DNA from: Ptiloglossa arizonensis
Lineage: Eukaryota > Arthropoda > Insecta > Hymenoptera > Colletidae
Assembly: GCF_051014685.1 (NCBI RefSeq)
Contig: NW_027478908.1
Span: 248,001 to 312,000, forward strand
Reading direction: 5' to 3'
DNA: 64,000 bases
The notes beneath the pieces were generated by a model. It had not been told where the DNA came from and made no database searches. It was given only the letters and a program-made list of their open reading frames with translations. Position 1 is the stretch's first letter. Every line of letters begins with the position of its first letter. Below, one piece after another: positions 11,856 through 25,307 of this stretch. The position numbers were made by a program, and so were the translations under genes.

Positions 11856-12563
11856 CCCTAGGCCATTCTGGTCACGCGTTTGGAGCAGCAGAATTGCGAA
11901 AAATTTGTTGTGTTCTCAACAGTTTCTTAGCTTCAAACTCCCATATCTAACGAACGGATTGACCAAACCCAAAAATTCCTGTTGCGTCTCAAAGTAGAAA
12001 CTCGCCCGATTACAATGGGATGTGTATATTTTCCTTAGGCCATTCCGGATAAGCGTTTGGAGCAGCAGAAGGGCGAAAAATTTGTTGTCTTGTCAACCAT
12101 TTCTTGGCTTCAAACGCCCATATCTGGTGAACGGATTGACCAAACACGAATATTCCTGTTGCGTCTGAAAGTAGAAACTCGCCCGATTACAATGGTATGC
12201 GTATATTTTCCTTAGGCCATTCTGGTTATGCGTTTGGAGCAGCAGAAGTGCGAAAAATTTGTTGTCTTCTCAACCATTTCCTAGATTCAAACGCCCATAT
12301 CTGGGGAACAGATTGACCAAACCCAAATATTTCTGTTGCGTCTGAAAGTAGAAACTCGCCCGATTACAACGGTATGTGTATTGTTTCCCTAGGCCATTCT
12401 GGTTAAGCGTTTGGAGCAGCAGAAGTGCTAAAAATTTGTTGTCTTCTCAACCATTTCTTAGCTTCAAACGCCCATATCTGGCGAACGGATTGACCAAACC
12501 AAAATATTCCTGTTGCGTCTGAAAGTAGAAACCCGCCCGATTACAACGGTTTGTGCATTTTTT

Positions 12564-13624
12564 CCCTAGGCCATTCTAGTTAAGCTGTTAGAGCAGCAGA
12601 GTTGCGCAAAATTTGTTGTCTTCTCAACCATTTCTTAGCTCCAAACTCCCATATCTACCGAACGGATTGACCAAACCCAAAAATTCCTGCTGCGTCTGAA
12701 AGTAGAAACTAGCCCGATTACAGCGGTATGTGTATTTTTTCCCTAGGCCATTCTGGTTAAGCGTTTGGAGCAGCAGAAGTGCGAAAAATTTGTTGTCTTG
12801 TCAACCATTTCTTAGCTTCAAACCCCCATATCTGGCGAACGGATTGACCAAACCCAAAAATTCCTTTTGCTTCTGACAGTAGAAACTCGCCCGATTACAA
12901 CGGTATGTTTATTTTTTCCCTAGGCCATTCTGGTCACGCGTTTGGAGCAGCAGAAATGCGAAAAATTTGTTGTCCTCTCAACCAATTCTTAGCTTCAAAC
13001 TCCCATATCTCGCGAACGGATTGACCAAACCCAAAAATTCCTGTTGCGTCTGACAGTAGAAACTCGCCCGATAACAACGGTATGTGTTTTTTTCCCTGGG
13101 CCATTCTGGTCACGCGTTTGGAGCAGCAGAATTGCGAAAAATTTGTTGTGTTCTCAACAGTTTCTTAGCTTCAAACTCCCATATCTAACGAACGGATTGA
13201 CCAAACCCAAAAATTCCTGTTGCGTCTGAAAGTAGAAACTCGCCCGATTACAATGGGATGTGAATATTTTCCTTAGGCCATTCCGGATAAGCGTTTGGAG
13301 CAGCAGAAGTGCTAAAAATTTGTTGTCTTCTCAACCATTTCTTAGCTTCAAACGCCCATATCTGGCGAACGGATTGACCAAACCAAAATATTCCTGTTGC
13401 GTCTGAAAGTAGAAACTCGCCCGATTTCAACGGTGTGTGCATTGTTTCCCTAGGCCATTCTGGTTAAGCGTTTGGAGCAGCAGAAGTGCTAAAAAAATGT
13501 TGTCTTCTCAACCATTTCTTAGCTTCAAACGCCCATATCTGGCGAACGGATTGACCAAACCAAAATATTCCTGTTGCGTCTGAAAGTAGAAACTCGCCCG
13601 ATTACAACGGTATGTGCATTTTTT
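12564..13624 (+). repeat. 6-monomer block duplicated at 1769 bp spacing, copy b
   Basis: This is the partner of 10795-11855 at a spacing of ten monomers minus 1 bp. The intervening monomers (11856-12563) are of the ccggataag/agggcg and tcctagattc types, which also occur in copies 1, 2 and 4 of the macro-HOR. Confidence 0.82.
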
Positions 13625-15217
13625 CCCTAGGCCATTCTGGTTAAGCGGTTAGAGCAGCAGAGTTGCGCAAAATTTGTTGTCTTCTCAACCATTTCTTAGA
13701 TCCAAACTCCCATATCTGGCGAACGGATTGACCAAACCCAAAAATTCCTGCTGCGTCTGAAAGTGGAAACTAGGCCGATTACAGCAGTATGTGTATTTTT
13801 TCCCTAGGCCATTCTGGTTAAGCGTTTGGAGCAGCAGAAGTGCGAAAAATTTGTTGTCTTGTCAACCATTTCTTGGCTTCAAACGCCCATATCTGGCGAA
13901 CGGATTGACCAAACACGAATATTCCTGTTGCGTCTGAAAGTAGAAACTCGACCGATTACAATGGTATGCGTATATTTTCCTTAGGCCATTCTGGTTATGC
14001 GTTTGGAGCAGCAGAAGTGCGAAAAATTTGTTGTCTTCTGAACCATTTCTTAGCTTCAAACGCCCATATCTCGCGAACGGATTGACCAAACCCAAAAATT
14101 CCTTTTGCGTCTGACAGTAGAAACTCGCACGATTACAACGGTATGTTTATTTTTTCCCTAGGCCATTCTGGTCACGCGTTTGGAGCAGCAGAAATGCGAA
14201 AAATTTGTTGTCCTCTCAACCATTTCTTAGCTTCAAACTCCCATATCTCGCGAACGGATTGACCAAACCCAAAAATTCCTTTTGCGTCTGACAGTAGAAA
14301 CTCGCGCGATTACAATGGTATGTGCATTTTTTCCCTGGGCCATTCTGGTCACGCGTTTGGAGCAGCAGAATTGCGAAAAATTTGTTGTGTTCTCAACAGT
14401 TTCTTAGCTTCAAACTCCCATATCTAACGAACGGATTGACCAAACCCAAAAATTCCTGTTGCGTCTGAAAGTAGAAACTCGCCCGATTACAATGGGATGT
14501 GTATATTTTCCTTAGGCCATTCCGGATAAGCGTTTGGAGCAGCAGAAGTGCTAAAAATTTGTTGTCTTCTCAACCATTTCTTAGCTTCAAACGCCCATAT
14601 CTGGCGAACGGATTGACCAAACCAAAATATTCCTGTTGCGTCTGAAAGTAGAAACTCGCCCGATTTCAACGGTGTGTGCATTGTTTCCCTAGGCCATTCC
14701 GGTTAAGCGTTTGGAGCAGCAGAAGTGCTAAAAAAATGTTGTCTTCTCAACCATTTCTTAGCTTCAAACGCCCATATCTGGCGAACGGATTGACCAAACC
14801 AAAATATTCCTGTTGCGTCTGAAAGTAGAAACTCGCCCGATTACAACGGTATGTGCATTTTTTCCCTAGGCCATTCTGGTTAAGCGGTTAGAGCAGCAGA
14901 GTTGCGCAAAATTTGTTGTCTTCTCAACCATTTCTTAGATCCAAACTCCCATATCTGGCGAACGGATTGACCAAACCCAAAAATTCCTGCTGCGTCTGAA
15001 AGTGGAAACTAGGCCGATTACAGCAGTATGTGTATTTTTTCCCTAGGCCATTCTGGTTAAGCGTTTGGAGCAGCAGAAGTGCGAAAAATTTGTTGTCTTG
15101 TCAACCATTTCTTGGCTTCAAACGCCCATATATGGCGAACGGATTGACCAAACATGAATATTCCTGTTGCGTCTGAAAGTAGAAACTCGACCGATTACAA
15201 TGGTATGCGTATATTTT

Positions 15218-18200
15218 CCTTAGGCCATTCTGGTTATGCGTTTGGAGCAGCAGAAGTGCGAAAAATTTGTTGTCTTCTGAACCATTTCTTAGATTCAAAC
15301 GCCCATATCTGGGGAACAGATTGACCAAACCCAAATATTTCTGTAGCGTCTGAAAGTAGAAACTCGCCCGATTACAACGGTATGTGTATTGTTTCCCTAG
15401 GCCATTCTGGTTAAGCGTTTGGAGCAGCAGAAGTGCTAAAAATTTGTTGTCTTCTGAACCATTTCTTAGATTCAAACGCCCATATCTGGCGAACGGATTG
15501 ACCAAACCAAAATATTCCTGTTGCGTCTGAAAGTAGAAACCCGCCCGATTACAACGGTATGTGCATTTTTTCCCTAGGCCATTCTGGTTAAGCGGTTAGA
15601 GCAGCAGAGTTGCGCAAAATTTGTTGTCTTCTCAACCATTTCTTAGCTCCAAACTCCCATATCTACCGAACGGATTGACCAAACCCAAAAATTCCTGCTG
15701 CGTCTGAAAGTAGAAACTAGCCCGATTACAGCGGTATGTGTATTTTTTCCCTAGGCCATTCTGGTTAAGCGTTTGGAGCAGCAGAAGTGCGAAAAATTTG
15801 TTGTCTTGTCAACCATTTCTTAGCTTCAAACCCCCATATCTCGCGAACGGATTGACCAAACCCAAAAATTCCTTTTGCGTCTGACAGTAGAAACTCGCGC
15901 GATTACAACGGTATGTTTATTTTTTCCCTAGGCCATTCTGGTCACGCGTTTGGAGCAGCAGAAATGCGAAAAATTTGTTGTCCTCTCAACCATTTCTTAG
16001 CTTCAAACTCCCATATCTCGCGAACGGATTGACCAAACCCAAAAATTCCTTTTGCGTCTGACAGTAGAAACTCGCGCGATTACAATGGTATGTGCATTTT
16101 TTCCCTGGGCCATTCTGGTCACGCGTTTGGAGCAGCAGAATTGCGAAAAATTTGTTGTGTTCTCAACAGTTTCTTAGCTTCAAACTCCCATATCTACCGA
16201 ACGGATTGACCAAACCCAAAAATTCCTGCTGCGTCTGAAAGTAGAAACTAGCCCGATTACAGCGGTATGTGTATTTTTTCCCTAGGCCATTCTGGTTAAG
16301 CGTTTGGAGCAGCAGAAGTGCGAAAAATTTGTTGTCTTGTCAACCATTTCTTAGCTTCAAACCCCCATATCTCGCGAACGGATTGACCAAACCCAAAAAT
16401 TCCTTTTGCGTCTGACAGTAGAAACTCGCGCGATTACAATGGTATGTGCATTTTTTCCCTGGGCCATTCTGGTCACGCGTTTGGAGCAGCAGAATTGCGA
16501 AAAATTTGTTGTGTTCTCAACAGTTTCTTAGCTTCAAACTCCCATATCTAACGAACGGATTGACCAAACCCAAAAATTCCTGTTGCGTCTGAAAGTAGAA
16601 ACTCGCCCGATTACAATGGGATGTGTATATTTTCCTTAGGCCATTCCGGATAAGCGTTTGGAGCAGCAGAAGGGCGAAAAATTTGTTGTCTTGTCAACCA
16701 TTTCTTGGCTTCAAACGCCCATATCTGGTGAACGGATTGACCAAACACGAATATTCCTGTTGCGTCTGAAAGTAGAAACTCGCCCGATTACAATGGTATG
16801 CGTATATTTTCCTTAGGCCATTCTGGTTATGCGTTTGGAGCAGCAGAAGTGCGAAAAATTTGTTGTCTTCTCAACCATTTCCTAGATTCAAACGCCCATA
16901 TCTGGGGAACAGATTGACCAAACCCAAATATTTCTGTTGCGTCTGAAAGTAGAAACTCGCCCGATTACAACGGTATGTGTATTGTTTCCCTAGGCCATTC
17001 TGGTTAAGCGGTTAGAGCAGCAGAGTTGCGCAAAATTTGTTGTCTTCTCAACCATTTCTTAGCTCCAAACTCCCATATCTACCGAACGGATTGACCAAAC
17101 CCAAAAATTCCTGCTGCGTCTGAAAGTAGAAACTAGCCCGATTACAGCGGTATGTGTATTTTTTCCCTAGGCCATTCTGGTTAAGCGTTTGGAGCAGCAG
17201 AAGTGCGAAAAATTTGTTGTCTTGTCAACCATTTCTTAGCTTCAAACTCCCATATCTCGCGAACGGATTGACCAAACCCAAAAATTCCTTTTGCGTCTGA
17301 CAGTAGAAACTCGCGCGATTACAATGGTATGTGCATTTTTTCCCTGGGCCATTCTGGTCACGCGTTTGGAGCAGCAGAATTGCGAAAAATTTGTTGTGTT
17401 CTCAACAGTTTCTTAGCTTCAAACTCCCATATCTACCAAACGGATTGACCAAACCCAAAAATTCCTGCTGCGTCTGAAAGTAGAAACTAGCCCGATTACA
17501 GCGGTATGTGTATTTTTTCCCTAGGCCATTCTGGTTAAGCGTTTGGAGCAGCAGAAGTACGAAAAATTTGTTGTCTTGTCAACCATTTCTTAGCTTCAAA
17601 CCCCCATATCTCGCGAACGGATTGACCAAACCCAAAAATTCCTTTTGCGTCTGACAGTAGAAACTCGCGCGATTACAATGGTATGTGCATTTTTTCCCTG
17701 GGCCATTCTGGTCACGCGTTTGGAGCAGCAGAATTGCGAAAAATTTGTTGTGTTCTCAACAGTTTCTTAGCTTCAAACTCCCATATCTAACGAACGGATT
17801 GACCAAACCCAAAAATTCCTGTTGCGTCTGAAAGTAGAAACTCGCCCGATTACAATGGGATGTGTATATTTTCCTTAGGCCATTCCGGATAAGCGTTTGG
17901 AGCAGCAGAAGGGCGAAAAATTTGTTGTCTTGTCAACCATTTCTTGGCTTCAAACGCCCATATCTGGTGAACGGATTGACCAAACACGAATATTCCTGTT
18001 GCGTCTGAAAGTAGAAACTCGCCCGATTACAATGGTATGCGTATATTTTCCTTAGGCCATTCTGGTTATGCGTTTGGAGCAGCAGAAGTGCGAAAAATTT
18101 GTTGTCTTCTCAACCATTTCCTAGATTCAAACGCCCATATCTGGGGAACAGATTGACCAAACCCAAATATTTCTGTTGCGTCTGAAAGTAGAAACTCGCC

Positions 18201-18580
18201 CGATTACAACGGTATGTGTATTGTTTCCCTAGGCCATTCTGGTTAAGCGTTTGGAGCAGCAGAAGTGCTAAAAATTTGTTGTCTTCTCAACCATTTCTTA
18301 GCTTCAAACGCCCATATCTGGCGAACGGATTGACCAAACCAAAATATTCCTGTTGCGTCTGAAAGTAGAAACCCGCCCGGTTACAACGGTTTGTGCATTT
18401 TTTCCCTAGGCCATTCTAGTTAAGCTGTTAGAGCAGCAGAGTTGCGCAAAATTTGTTGTCTTCTCAACCATTTCTTAGCTCCAAACTCCCATATCTACCG
18501 AACGGATTGACCAAACCCAAAAATTCCTGCTGCGTCTGAAAGTAGAAACTAGCCCGATTACAGCGGTATGTGTATTTTTT
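15218..18580 (+). repeat. Macro-HOR copy 4, interrupted after 19 monomers (3363 bp)
   Basis: It starts with the same marked monomer (ctgtagcgtctg near 15340) and follows the copy 3 order (agtgctaaaa monomer, ggttagagc monomer, 3-mer zone, ccggataag / agggcg monomers). Then, in the monomer starting at 18581, the variant set changes to the cccatgtctagcg / cttagtccattc types of the next region. The length is exactly 19 x 177, so no length-variant monomer is present. Confidence 0.82.
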
Positions 18581-20250
18581 CCCTAGGCCATTCTGGTTAA
18601 GCGTTTGGAGCAGCAGAAGTGCGAAAAATTTGTTGTGTTCTCAACCATTTCTTAGCTTCAAACTCCCATGTCTAGCGATCGGATTGACCAAACCCAAAAA
18701 TTCCTGTTGCGTCTGAAAGTAGAAACTCGCCCGATTACAATGGTGTGCGTATATTTTCCTTAGTCCATTCCGGTTAAGCGTTTGGAGCAGCAGAAGTGCG
18801 AAAACTTTGTTGTCTTCTCAACCATTTCTTAGCTCCAAACTCTCATATCTCGTGATCGGATTGACCAAACCCAAAAATTCCTGTTGCGCCTGAAAGCAGT
18901 AACTCTCCCTATTACAACGGTATGTGTATTTTTTCCCTAGGCCAATCTGGTTAAGCGTTTGGAACAGCAGAAGTGCGTAAAATTTGTTGTCTTCTCAACC
19001 ATTTCATAGCTTCGAACTCCCATATCTCGCGAACGGATTGACCAAACCCAAATATTCCTGTTGCGTCTGAAAGTAGAAACTCGCCCGATTACTACGGTAT
19101 GTGTATTTTTTCCCTAGGCCATTCTGGTTAAGCGTTTGGAGCAGCAGAAGAGCGTAAAATTTGTGGTCTTCTCAACCATTTCTTAGCTCCAAACTCTCAT
19201 ATCTCGTGATCGGATTGACCAAACCCAAAATTTCCTGTTGCGCCTGAAAGCAGTAACTCTCCGTATTACAACGGTATGTGTATTTTTTCCCTAGGCCAAT
19301 CTGGTTAAGCGGTTAGAGCAGCAGAGTTGCGCAAAATTTGTTGTCTTCTCAACCATTTCTTAGTTCCAAACTCCCATATCTGGCGAACGGATTGACCAAA
19401 CCCAAAACTTCCTGCTGCGTCTGAAAGTAGAAACTCGCCCGATGACAATGGGATGTGAATATTTTCCTTAGGCCATTCCGGATAAGCGTTTGGAGCAGCA
19501 GAAGGGCGAAAAATTTGTTCTCTTCTCAACCATTTCTAAGCTTCAAACGCCCATATCTGGCGAACGGATTGACCAAACACGAATATTCCTGTTGCGTCTG
19601 AAAGTAGAAACTCGCCCGATTACAACGGTATGTGTATTTTTACCCTAGGCCATTCTGGTTAAGCGTTTGGAGCAGCAGAAGTGCGAAAAATTTGTTGTGT
19701 TCTCAACCATTTCTTAGCTTCAAACCCCCATGTCTAGCGAACGGATTGACCAAACCCAAAAATTCCTGTTGCGTCTGAAAGTAGAAACTCGCCCGATTAC
19801 AATGGTATGCGTATATTTTCCTTAGTCCATTCCGGTTAAGCGTTTGGAGCAGCAGAAGTGCGAAAACTTTGTTGTCTTCTCAACCATTTCTTAGCTCCAA
19901 ACTCTCATATCTCGTGATCGGATTGACCAAACCCAAAAATTCCTGTTGCGCCTGAAAGCAGTAACTCTCCCTATTACAACGGTATGTGTATTTTTTCCCT
20001 AGGCCAATCTGGTTAAGCGTTTGGAACAGCAGAAGTGCGTAAAATTTGTTGTCTTCTCAACCATTTCATAGCTTCGAACTCCCATATCTCGCGAACGGAT
20101 TGACCAAACCCAAATATTCCTGTTGCGTCTGAAAGTAGAAACTCGCCCGATTACTACGGTTTGTGTATTTTTTCCCTAGGCCATTCTGGTTAAGCGTTTG
20201 GAGCAGCAGAAGAGCGTAAAATTTGTGGTCTTCTCAACCATTTCTTAGCT
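18581..20250 (+). repeat. 6-mer HOR (1062 bp), one full copy and a partial second
   Basis: Copy 1 is 18581-19642. The partial copy 2 runs from 19643 to about 20250. The rare gtgatcgg variant occurs at 18852 and 19914, and cttagtccattcc at 18758 and 19820, all exactly 1062 bp apart. The copies differ in the fourth monomer, where copy 1 has ctccaaactctcat and copy 2 cttcaaactcccat. A related block returns near 35570-36060. Confidence 0.8.
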
Positions 20251-20527
20251 TCAAACTCCCATATCTGGCGGACGGATTGACCAAACCCAAATTTTCCTGT
20301 TGCGTCTGAAAGTAGCAACTCGCCCGATTACAACGGTATGTGTATTTTTTCCCTAGGCCATTCTGATCACGCGTTTGGAGCAGCAGAAGTGCGAAAAATT
20401 TGTTGTCCTCTCAACCATTTCTTAGCTTCAAACTCCCATATCTGGCGAACGGATTGACCAAACCCAAAAATTCCTGTTGCGCCTGATAGTAGTAACTCGC
20501 CCGATTACAACTGTATATGTATTTTTT

Positions 20528-22215
20528 CCCTAGGCCATTCTGGTTAATCGTTTGGAGCAGCAGAAGTGCGAAAAATTTGTTGTCTTCTTAACCATTTCTT
20601 AGCTTCAAACGCCCATATCTGGCGAACGGATTGACCAAACCAAAATATTCCTGTTGCGTCTGAAAGTAGAAACCAGCCCGATTACAACGGTATGTGCATT
20701 TTTTCCCTAGGCCATTCTGGTTAAGCGGTTAGAGCAGCAGAGTTGCGCAAAATTTGTTGTCTTCTCAACCATTTCTTAGTTCCAAACTCCCATATCTGGC
20801 GAACGGATTGACCAAACCCAAAACTTCCTGCTGCGTCTGAAAGTAGAAACTAGCCCGATTACAGCGGTATGTGTATTTTTACCCTAGGCCATTCTGGTTA
20901 AGCGTTTGGAGCAGCAGAAGTGCGAAAAATTTGTTGTGTTCTCAACCATTTCTTAGCTTCAAACTCCCATATCTAGCGAACGGATTGACCAAACCCAAAA
21001 ATTCCTGTTGCGTCTGAAAGTAGAAACTCGCCCGATTACAATGGTATGTGTATTTTTTCCCTAGGCCAGTCTGGTTAAGCGTTTGGAGCAGCAGAAGTGC
21101 GTAAAATTTGTTGTCTTCTCAACCATTTCATAGCTTCGAACTCCCATATCTCGCGAACGGATTGACCAAACCCAAATATTCCTGTTGCGTCTGAAAGTAG
21201 AAACTCGCCCGATTACAACGGTATGTGTATTTTTTCCCTAGGCCATTCTGGTTAAGCGTTTGGAGCAGCAGAAGAGCGTAAAATTTGTGGTCTTCTCAAC
21301 CATTTCTTAGCTTCAAACTCCCATATCTCGCGAACGGATTGACCAAACCCAAAAATTCCTTTTGCGTCTGACAGTAGAAACTCGCGCGATTACAACGGTA
21401 TGTGCATTTTTTCCCTGGGCCATTCTGGTCACGCGTTTGGAGCAGCAGAATTGCGAAAAATTTGTTGTGTTCTCAACAGTTTCTTAGCTTCAAACTCCCA
21501 TATCTAACGAACGGATTGACCAAACCCAAAAATTCCTGTTGCGTCTGAAAGTAGAAACTCGCGCGATTACAATGGTATGTGCATTTTTTCCCTGGGCCAT
21601 TCTGGTCACGCGTTTGGAGCAGCAGAATTGCGAAAAATTTGTTGTGTTCTCAACAGTTTCTTAGCTTCAAACTCCCATATCTAACGAACGGATTGACCAA
21701 ACCCAAAAATTCCTGTTGCGCCTGATAGTAGTAACTCGCCCGATTACAACTGTATATGTATTTTTTCCCTAGGCCATTCTGGTTAATCGTTTGGAGCAGC
21801 AGAAGTGCGAAAAATTTGTTGTCTTCTTAACCATTTCTTAGCTTCAAACGCCCATATCTGGCGAACGGATTGACCAAACCAAAATATTCCTGTTGCGTCT
21901 GAAAGTAGAAACCAGCCCGATTACAACGGTATGTGCATTTTTTCCCTAGGCCATTCTGGTTAAGCGGTTAGAGCAGCAGAGTTGCGCAAAATTTGTTGTC
22001 TTCTCAACCATTTCTTAGTTCCAAACTCCCATATCTGGCGAACGGATTGACCAAACCCAAAACTTCCTGCTGCGTCTGAAAGTAGAAACTAGCCCGATTA
22101 CAGCGGTATGTGTATTTTTACCCTAGGCCATTCTGGTTAAGCGTTTGGAGCAGCAGAAGTGCGAAAAATTTGTTGTGTTCTCAACCATTTCTTAGCTTCA
22201 AACTCCCATATCTCG
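20528..22215 (+). repeat. 7-mer spacing (1239 bp) repeat, full copy plus about three monomers
   Basis: The block starting with ggttaatcg after ctgtatatg begins at 20528 and again at 21767. The rare aaccagcccg variant is at 20672 and 21911, 1239 bp apart. The copies agree for about three monomers, until tctagcg (first) against tctcgcg (second) near 20975 / 22214. Confidence 0.75.
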
Positions 22216-22297
22216 CGAACGGATTGACCAAACCCAAATATTCCTGTTGCGTCTGAAAGTAGAAACTCGCCCGATTACAACGGTATGTGTATTTTTT

Positions 22298-22474
22298 CCC
22301 TAGGCCATTCTGGTTAAGCGTTTGGAGCAGCAGAAGTGCGAAAAATTTGTTGTCTTGTCAACCATTTCTTAGCTTCAAACCCCCATATCTCGCGAACGGA
22401 TTGACCAAACCCAAAAATTCCTTTTGCGTCTGACAGTAGAAACTCGCGCGATTACAACGGTATGTTTATTTTTT
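22298..22474 (+). repeat. Example monomer, 177 bp, close to the array consensus
   Basis: Given as a reference unit for numbering. It begins with ccctaggcc and ends with a T-run just before the next ccctaggcc at 22475. Relative to the majority monomer it has small variants (gtcaacc for ctcaacc, cccccatat for ctcccatat, ccttttgcg for cctgttgcg, and a CGCGCG stretch in place of CGCCCG). Such variants recur in linked sets and define the monomer subfamilies. The consensus has 9 CpG sites, at monomer positions 22, 42, 94, 96, 100, 130, 148, 152 and 161. Confidence 0.85.
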
Positions 22475-23005
22475 CCCTAGGCCATTCTGGTCACGCGTTT
22501 GGAGCAGCAGAAATGCGAAAAATTTGTTGTCCTCTCAACCATTTCTTAGCTTCAAACTCCCATATCTCGCGAACGGATTGACCAAACCCAAAAATTCCTT
22601 TTGCGTCTGACAGTAGAAACTCGCGCGATTACAATGGTATGTGCATTTTTTCCCTGGGCCATTCTGGTCACGCGTTTGGAGCAGCAGAATTGCGAAAAAT
22701 TTGTTGTGTTCTCAACAGTTTCTTAGCTTCAAACTCCCATATCTACCGAACGGATTGACCAAACCCAAAAATTCCTGCTGCGTCTGAAAGTAGAAACTAG
22801 CCCGATTACAGCGGTATGTGTATTTTTTCCCTACGCCATTCTGGTTAAGCGTTTGGAGCAGCAGAAGTGCGAAAAATTTGTTGTCTTGTCAACCATTTCT
22901 TAGCTTCAAACCCCCATATCTCGCGAACGGATTGACCAAACCCAAAAATTCCTTTTGCGTCTGACAGTAGAAACTCGCCCGATTACAGCGGTATGTGTAT
23001 TTTTT

Positions 23006-25307
23006 CCCTAGGCCATTCTGATCACGCGTTTGGAGCAGCAGAAGTGCGAAAAATTTGTTGTCCTCTCAACCATTTCTTAGCTTCAAACTCCCATATCTCG
23101 CGAACGGATTGACGAAACCCAAAAATTCCTGTTGCGTCTGACAGTAGAAACTCGCCCGATTACAACGGTATGTGTTTTTTTATCCCTGGGCCATTCTGGT
23201 CACGCGTTTGGAGCAGCAGAAGTGCGCAAAACTTGTTGCCTTCTCAACCATTTCTTAGCTTCAAACTCCCATATCTGGCGAACGGATTGACCAAACCCAA
23301 AAATTCCTTTTGCGTCTGACAGTAGAAACTCGCCCGATTACAACGGTATGTTTATTTTTTCCCTGGGCCATTCTGGTCACGCGTTTGGAGCAGCAGAATT
23401 GCGAAAAATTTGTTGTGTTCTCAACAGTTTCTTAGCTTCAAACGCCCATATCTGGCGAACGGATTGACCAAACCAAAATATTCCTGTTGCGTCTGAAAGT
23501 AGAAACCCGCCCGATTACAACGGTATGTGCATTTTTTCCCTAGGCCATTCTGGTTAAGCGGTTAGAGCAGCAGAGTTGCGCAAAATTTGTTGTCTTCTCA
23601 ACCATTTCTTAGTTCCAAACTCCCATATCTGGCGAACGGATTGACCAAACCCAAAACTTCCTGCTGCGTCTGAAAGTAGAAACTAGCCCGATTACAGCGG
23701 TATGTGTATTTTTTCCCTAGGCCATTCTGGTTAAGCGGTTGGAGCAGCAGAAGTGCGAAAAATTTGTTGTCTTGTCAACCATTTCTTAGCTTCAAACCCC
23801 CATATCTCGCGAACGGATTGACCAAACCCAAAAATTCCTTTTGCGTCTGACAGTAGAAACTCACCCGATTACAACGGTATGTTTATTTTTTCCCTGGGCC
23901 ATTCTGGTCACGCGTTTGGAGCAGCAGAATTGCGAAAAATTTGTTGTGTTCTCAACAGTTTCTTAGCTTCAAACTCCCATATCTAACGAACGGATTGACC
24001 AAACCCAAAAATTCCTGTTGCGTCTGAAAGTAGAAACTCGCCCGATTACAATGGGATGTGTATATTTTCCTTAGGCCATTCCGGATAAGCGTTTGGAGCA
24101 GCAGAAGGGCGAAAAATTTGTTCTCTTCTCAACCATTTCTTAGCTTCAAACGCCCATATCTGGCGAACAGATTGACCAAACACAAAACTTCCTGCTGCGT
24201 CTGAAGGTAGAAACTAGCCCGATTACAGCGGTATGTGTATTTTTTCCCTAGGCCATTCTGGTTAAGCGTTTGGAGCAGCAGAAGAGCGTAAAATTTGTTG
24301 TCTTGTCAACCATTTCTTAGCTTCAAACCCCCATATCTCGCGAACGGATTGACCAAACCCAAAAATTCCTTTTGCGTCTGACAGTAGAAACTCGCCCGAT
24401 TACAACGGTATGTTTATTTTTTCCCTGGGCCATTCTGGTCACGCGTTTGGAGCAGCAGAATTGCGAAAAATTTGTTGTGTTCTCAACAGTTTCTTAGCTT
24501 CAAACTCCCATATCTAACGAACGGATTGACCAAACCCAAAAATTCCTGTTGCGTCTGAAAGTAGAAACTCGCCCGATTACAATGGGATGTGTATATTTTC
24601 CTTAGGCCATTCCGGATAAGCGTTTGGAGCAGCAGAAGGGCGAAAAATTTGTTGTCTTGTCAACCATTTCTTAGCTTCAAACGCCCATATCTGGCGAACG
24701 GATTGACCAAACACGAATATTCCTGTTGCGTCTGAAAGTAGAAACTCGCCCGATTACGACGGTATGTGTATTTTTACCCTAGGCCATTCTGGTTAAGCGT
24801 TTGGAGCAGCAGAAGTGCGAAAAATTTGTTGTGTTCTCAACCATTTCTTAGCTTCAAACTCCCATATCTAGCGAACGGATTGACCAAACCCAAAAATTCC
24901 TGTTGCGTCTGAAAGTAGAAACTCGCCCGATTACAATGGTATATGTATTTTTTCCCTAGGCCAATCTGGTTAAGCGTTTGGAGCAGCAGAAGTGCGTAAA
25001 ATTTGTTGTCTTCTCAACCATTTCATAGCTTCGAACTCCCATATCTCGCGAACGGATTGACCAAACGCAAATATTCCTGTTGCGTCTGAAAGTAGAAACT
25101 CGCCCGATTACTACGGTATGTGTATTTTTTCCCTAGGCCATTCTGGTTAAGCGTTTGGAGCAGCAGAAGAGCGTAAAATTTGTGGTCTTCTCAACCATTT
25201 CTTAGCTTCAAACTCCCATATCTGGCGAACGGATTGACCAAACCCAAATTTTCCTGTTGCGTCTGAAAGTAGCAACTCGCCCGATTACAACGGTATGTGT
25301 ATTTTTT
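23006..25307 (+). repeat. 13-mer HOR unit (2302 bp) with a 178 bp monomer
   Basis: The block starts at a ctgatcacgcg monomer and is followed by a +1 bp T-run variant (tatccc at 23181), then an acttgttgcc monomer. The same order restarts at 25308 (tatccc at 25483) and continues for about 1.15 kb, including the aactcaccc variant. 2302 equals 13 x 177 plus 1, consistent with the one 178 bp monomer. Confidence 0.82.

Larger units (their letters stand above)
9556..15217 (+). repeat. Macro-HOR copy 3 (32 monomers, 5662 bp), rearranged
   Basis: It opens with the same marked monomer (ctgtagcgtctg near 9678). It then shares blocks with copies 1 and 2, but jumps from the 3-mer HOR zone straight to the tttgtgcatt monomer near 10781. 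It also contains an internal duplication at 1769 bp spacing, which gives two 176 bp monomers (near 11310 and 13085). The end (about 14500-15217) repeats the end of copy 2 almost exactly, at spacing 5662 from about 9440. Confidence 0.82.

Noticed and set aside
18560..18700. Array boundary read as a misassembly
   Set aside because: The junction keeps exact 177 bp register and the new subfamilies mix with old ones further on, so sequence alone gives no reason to call an error. Read support is needed to decide.
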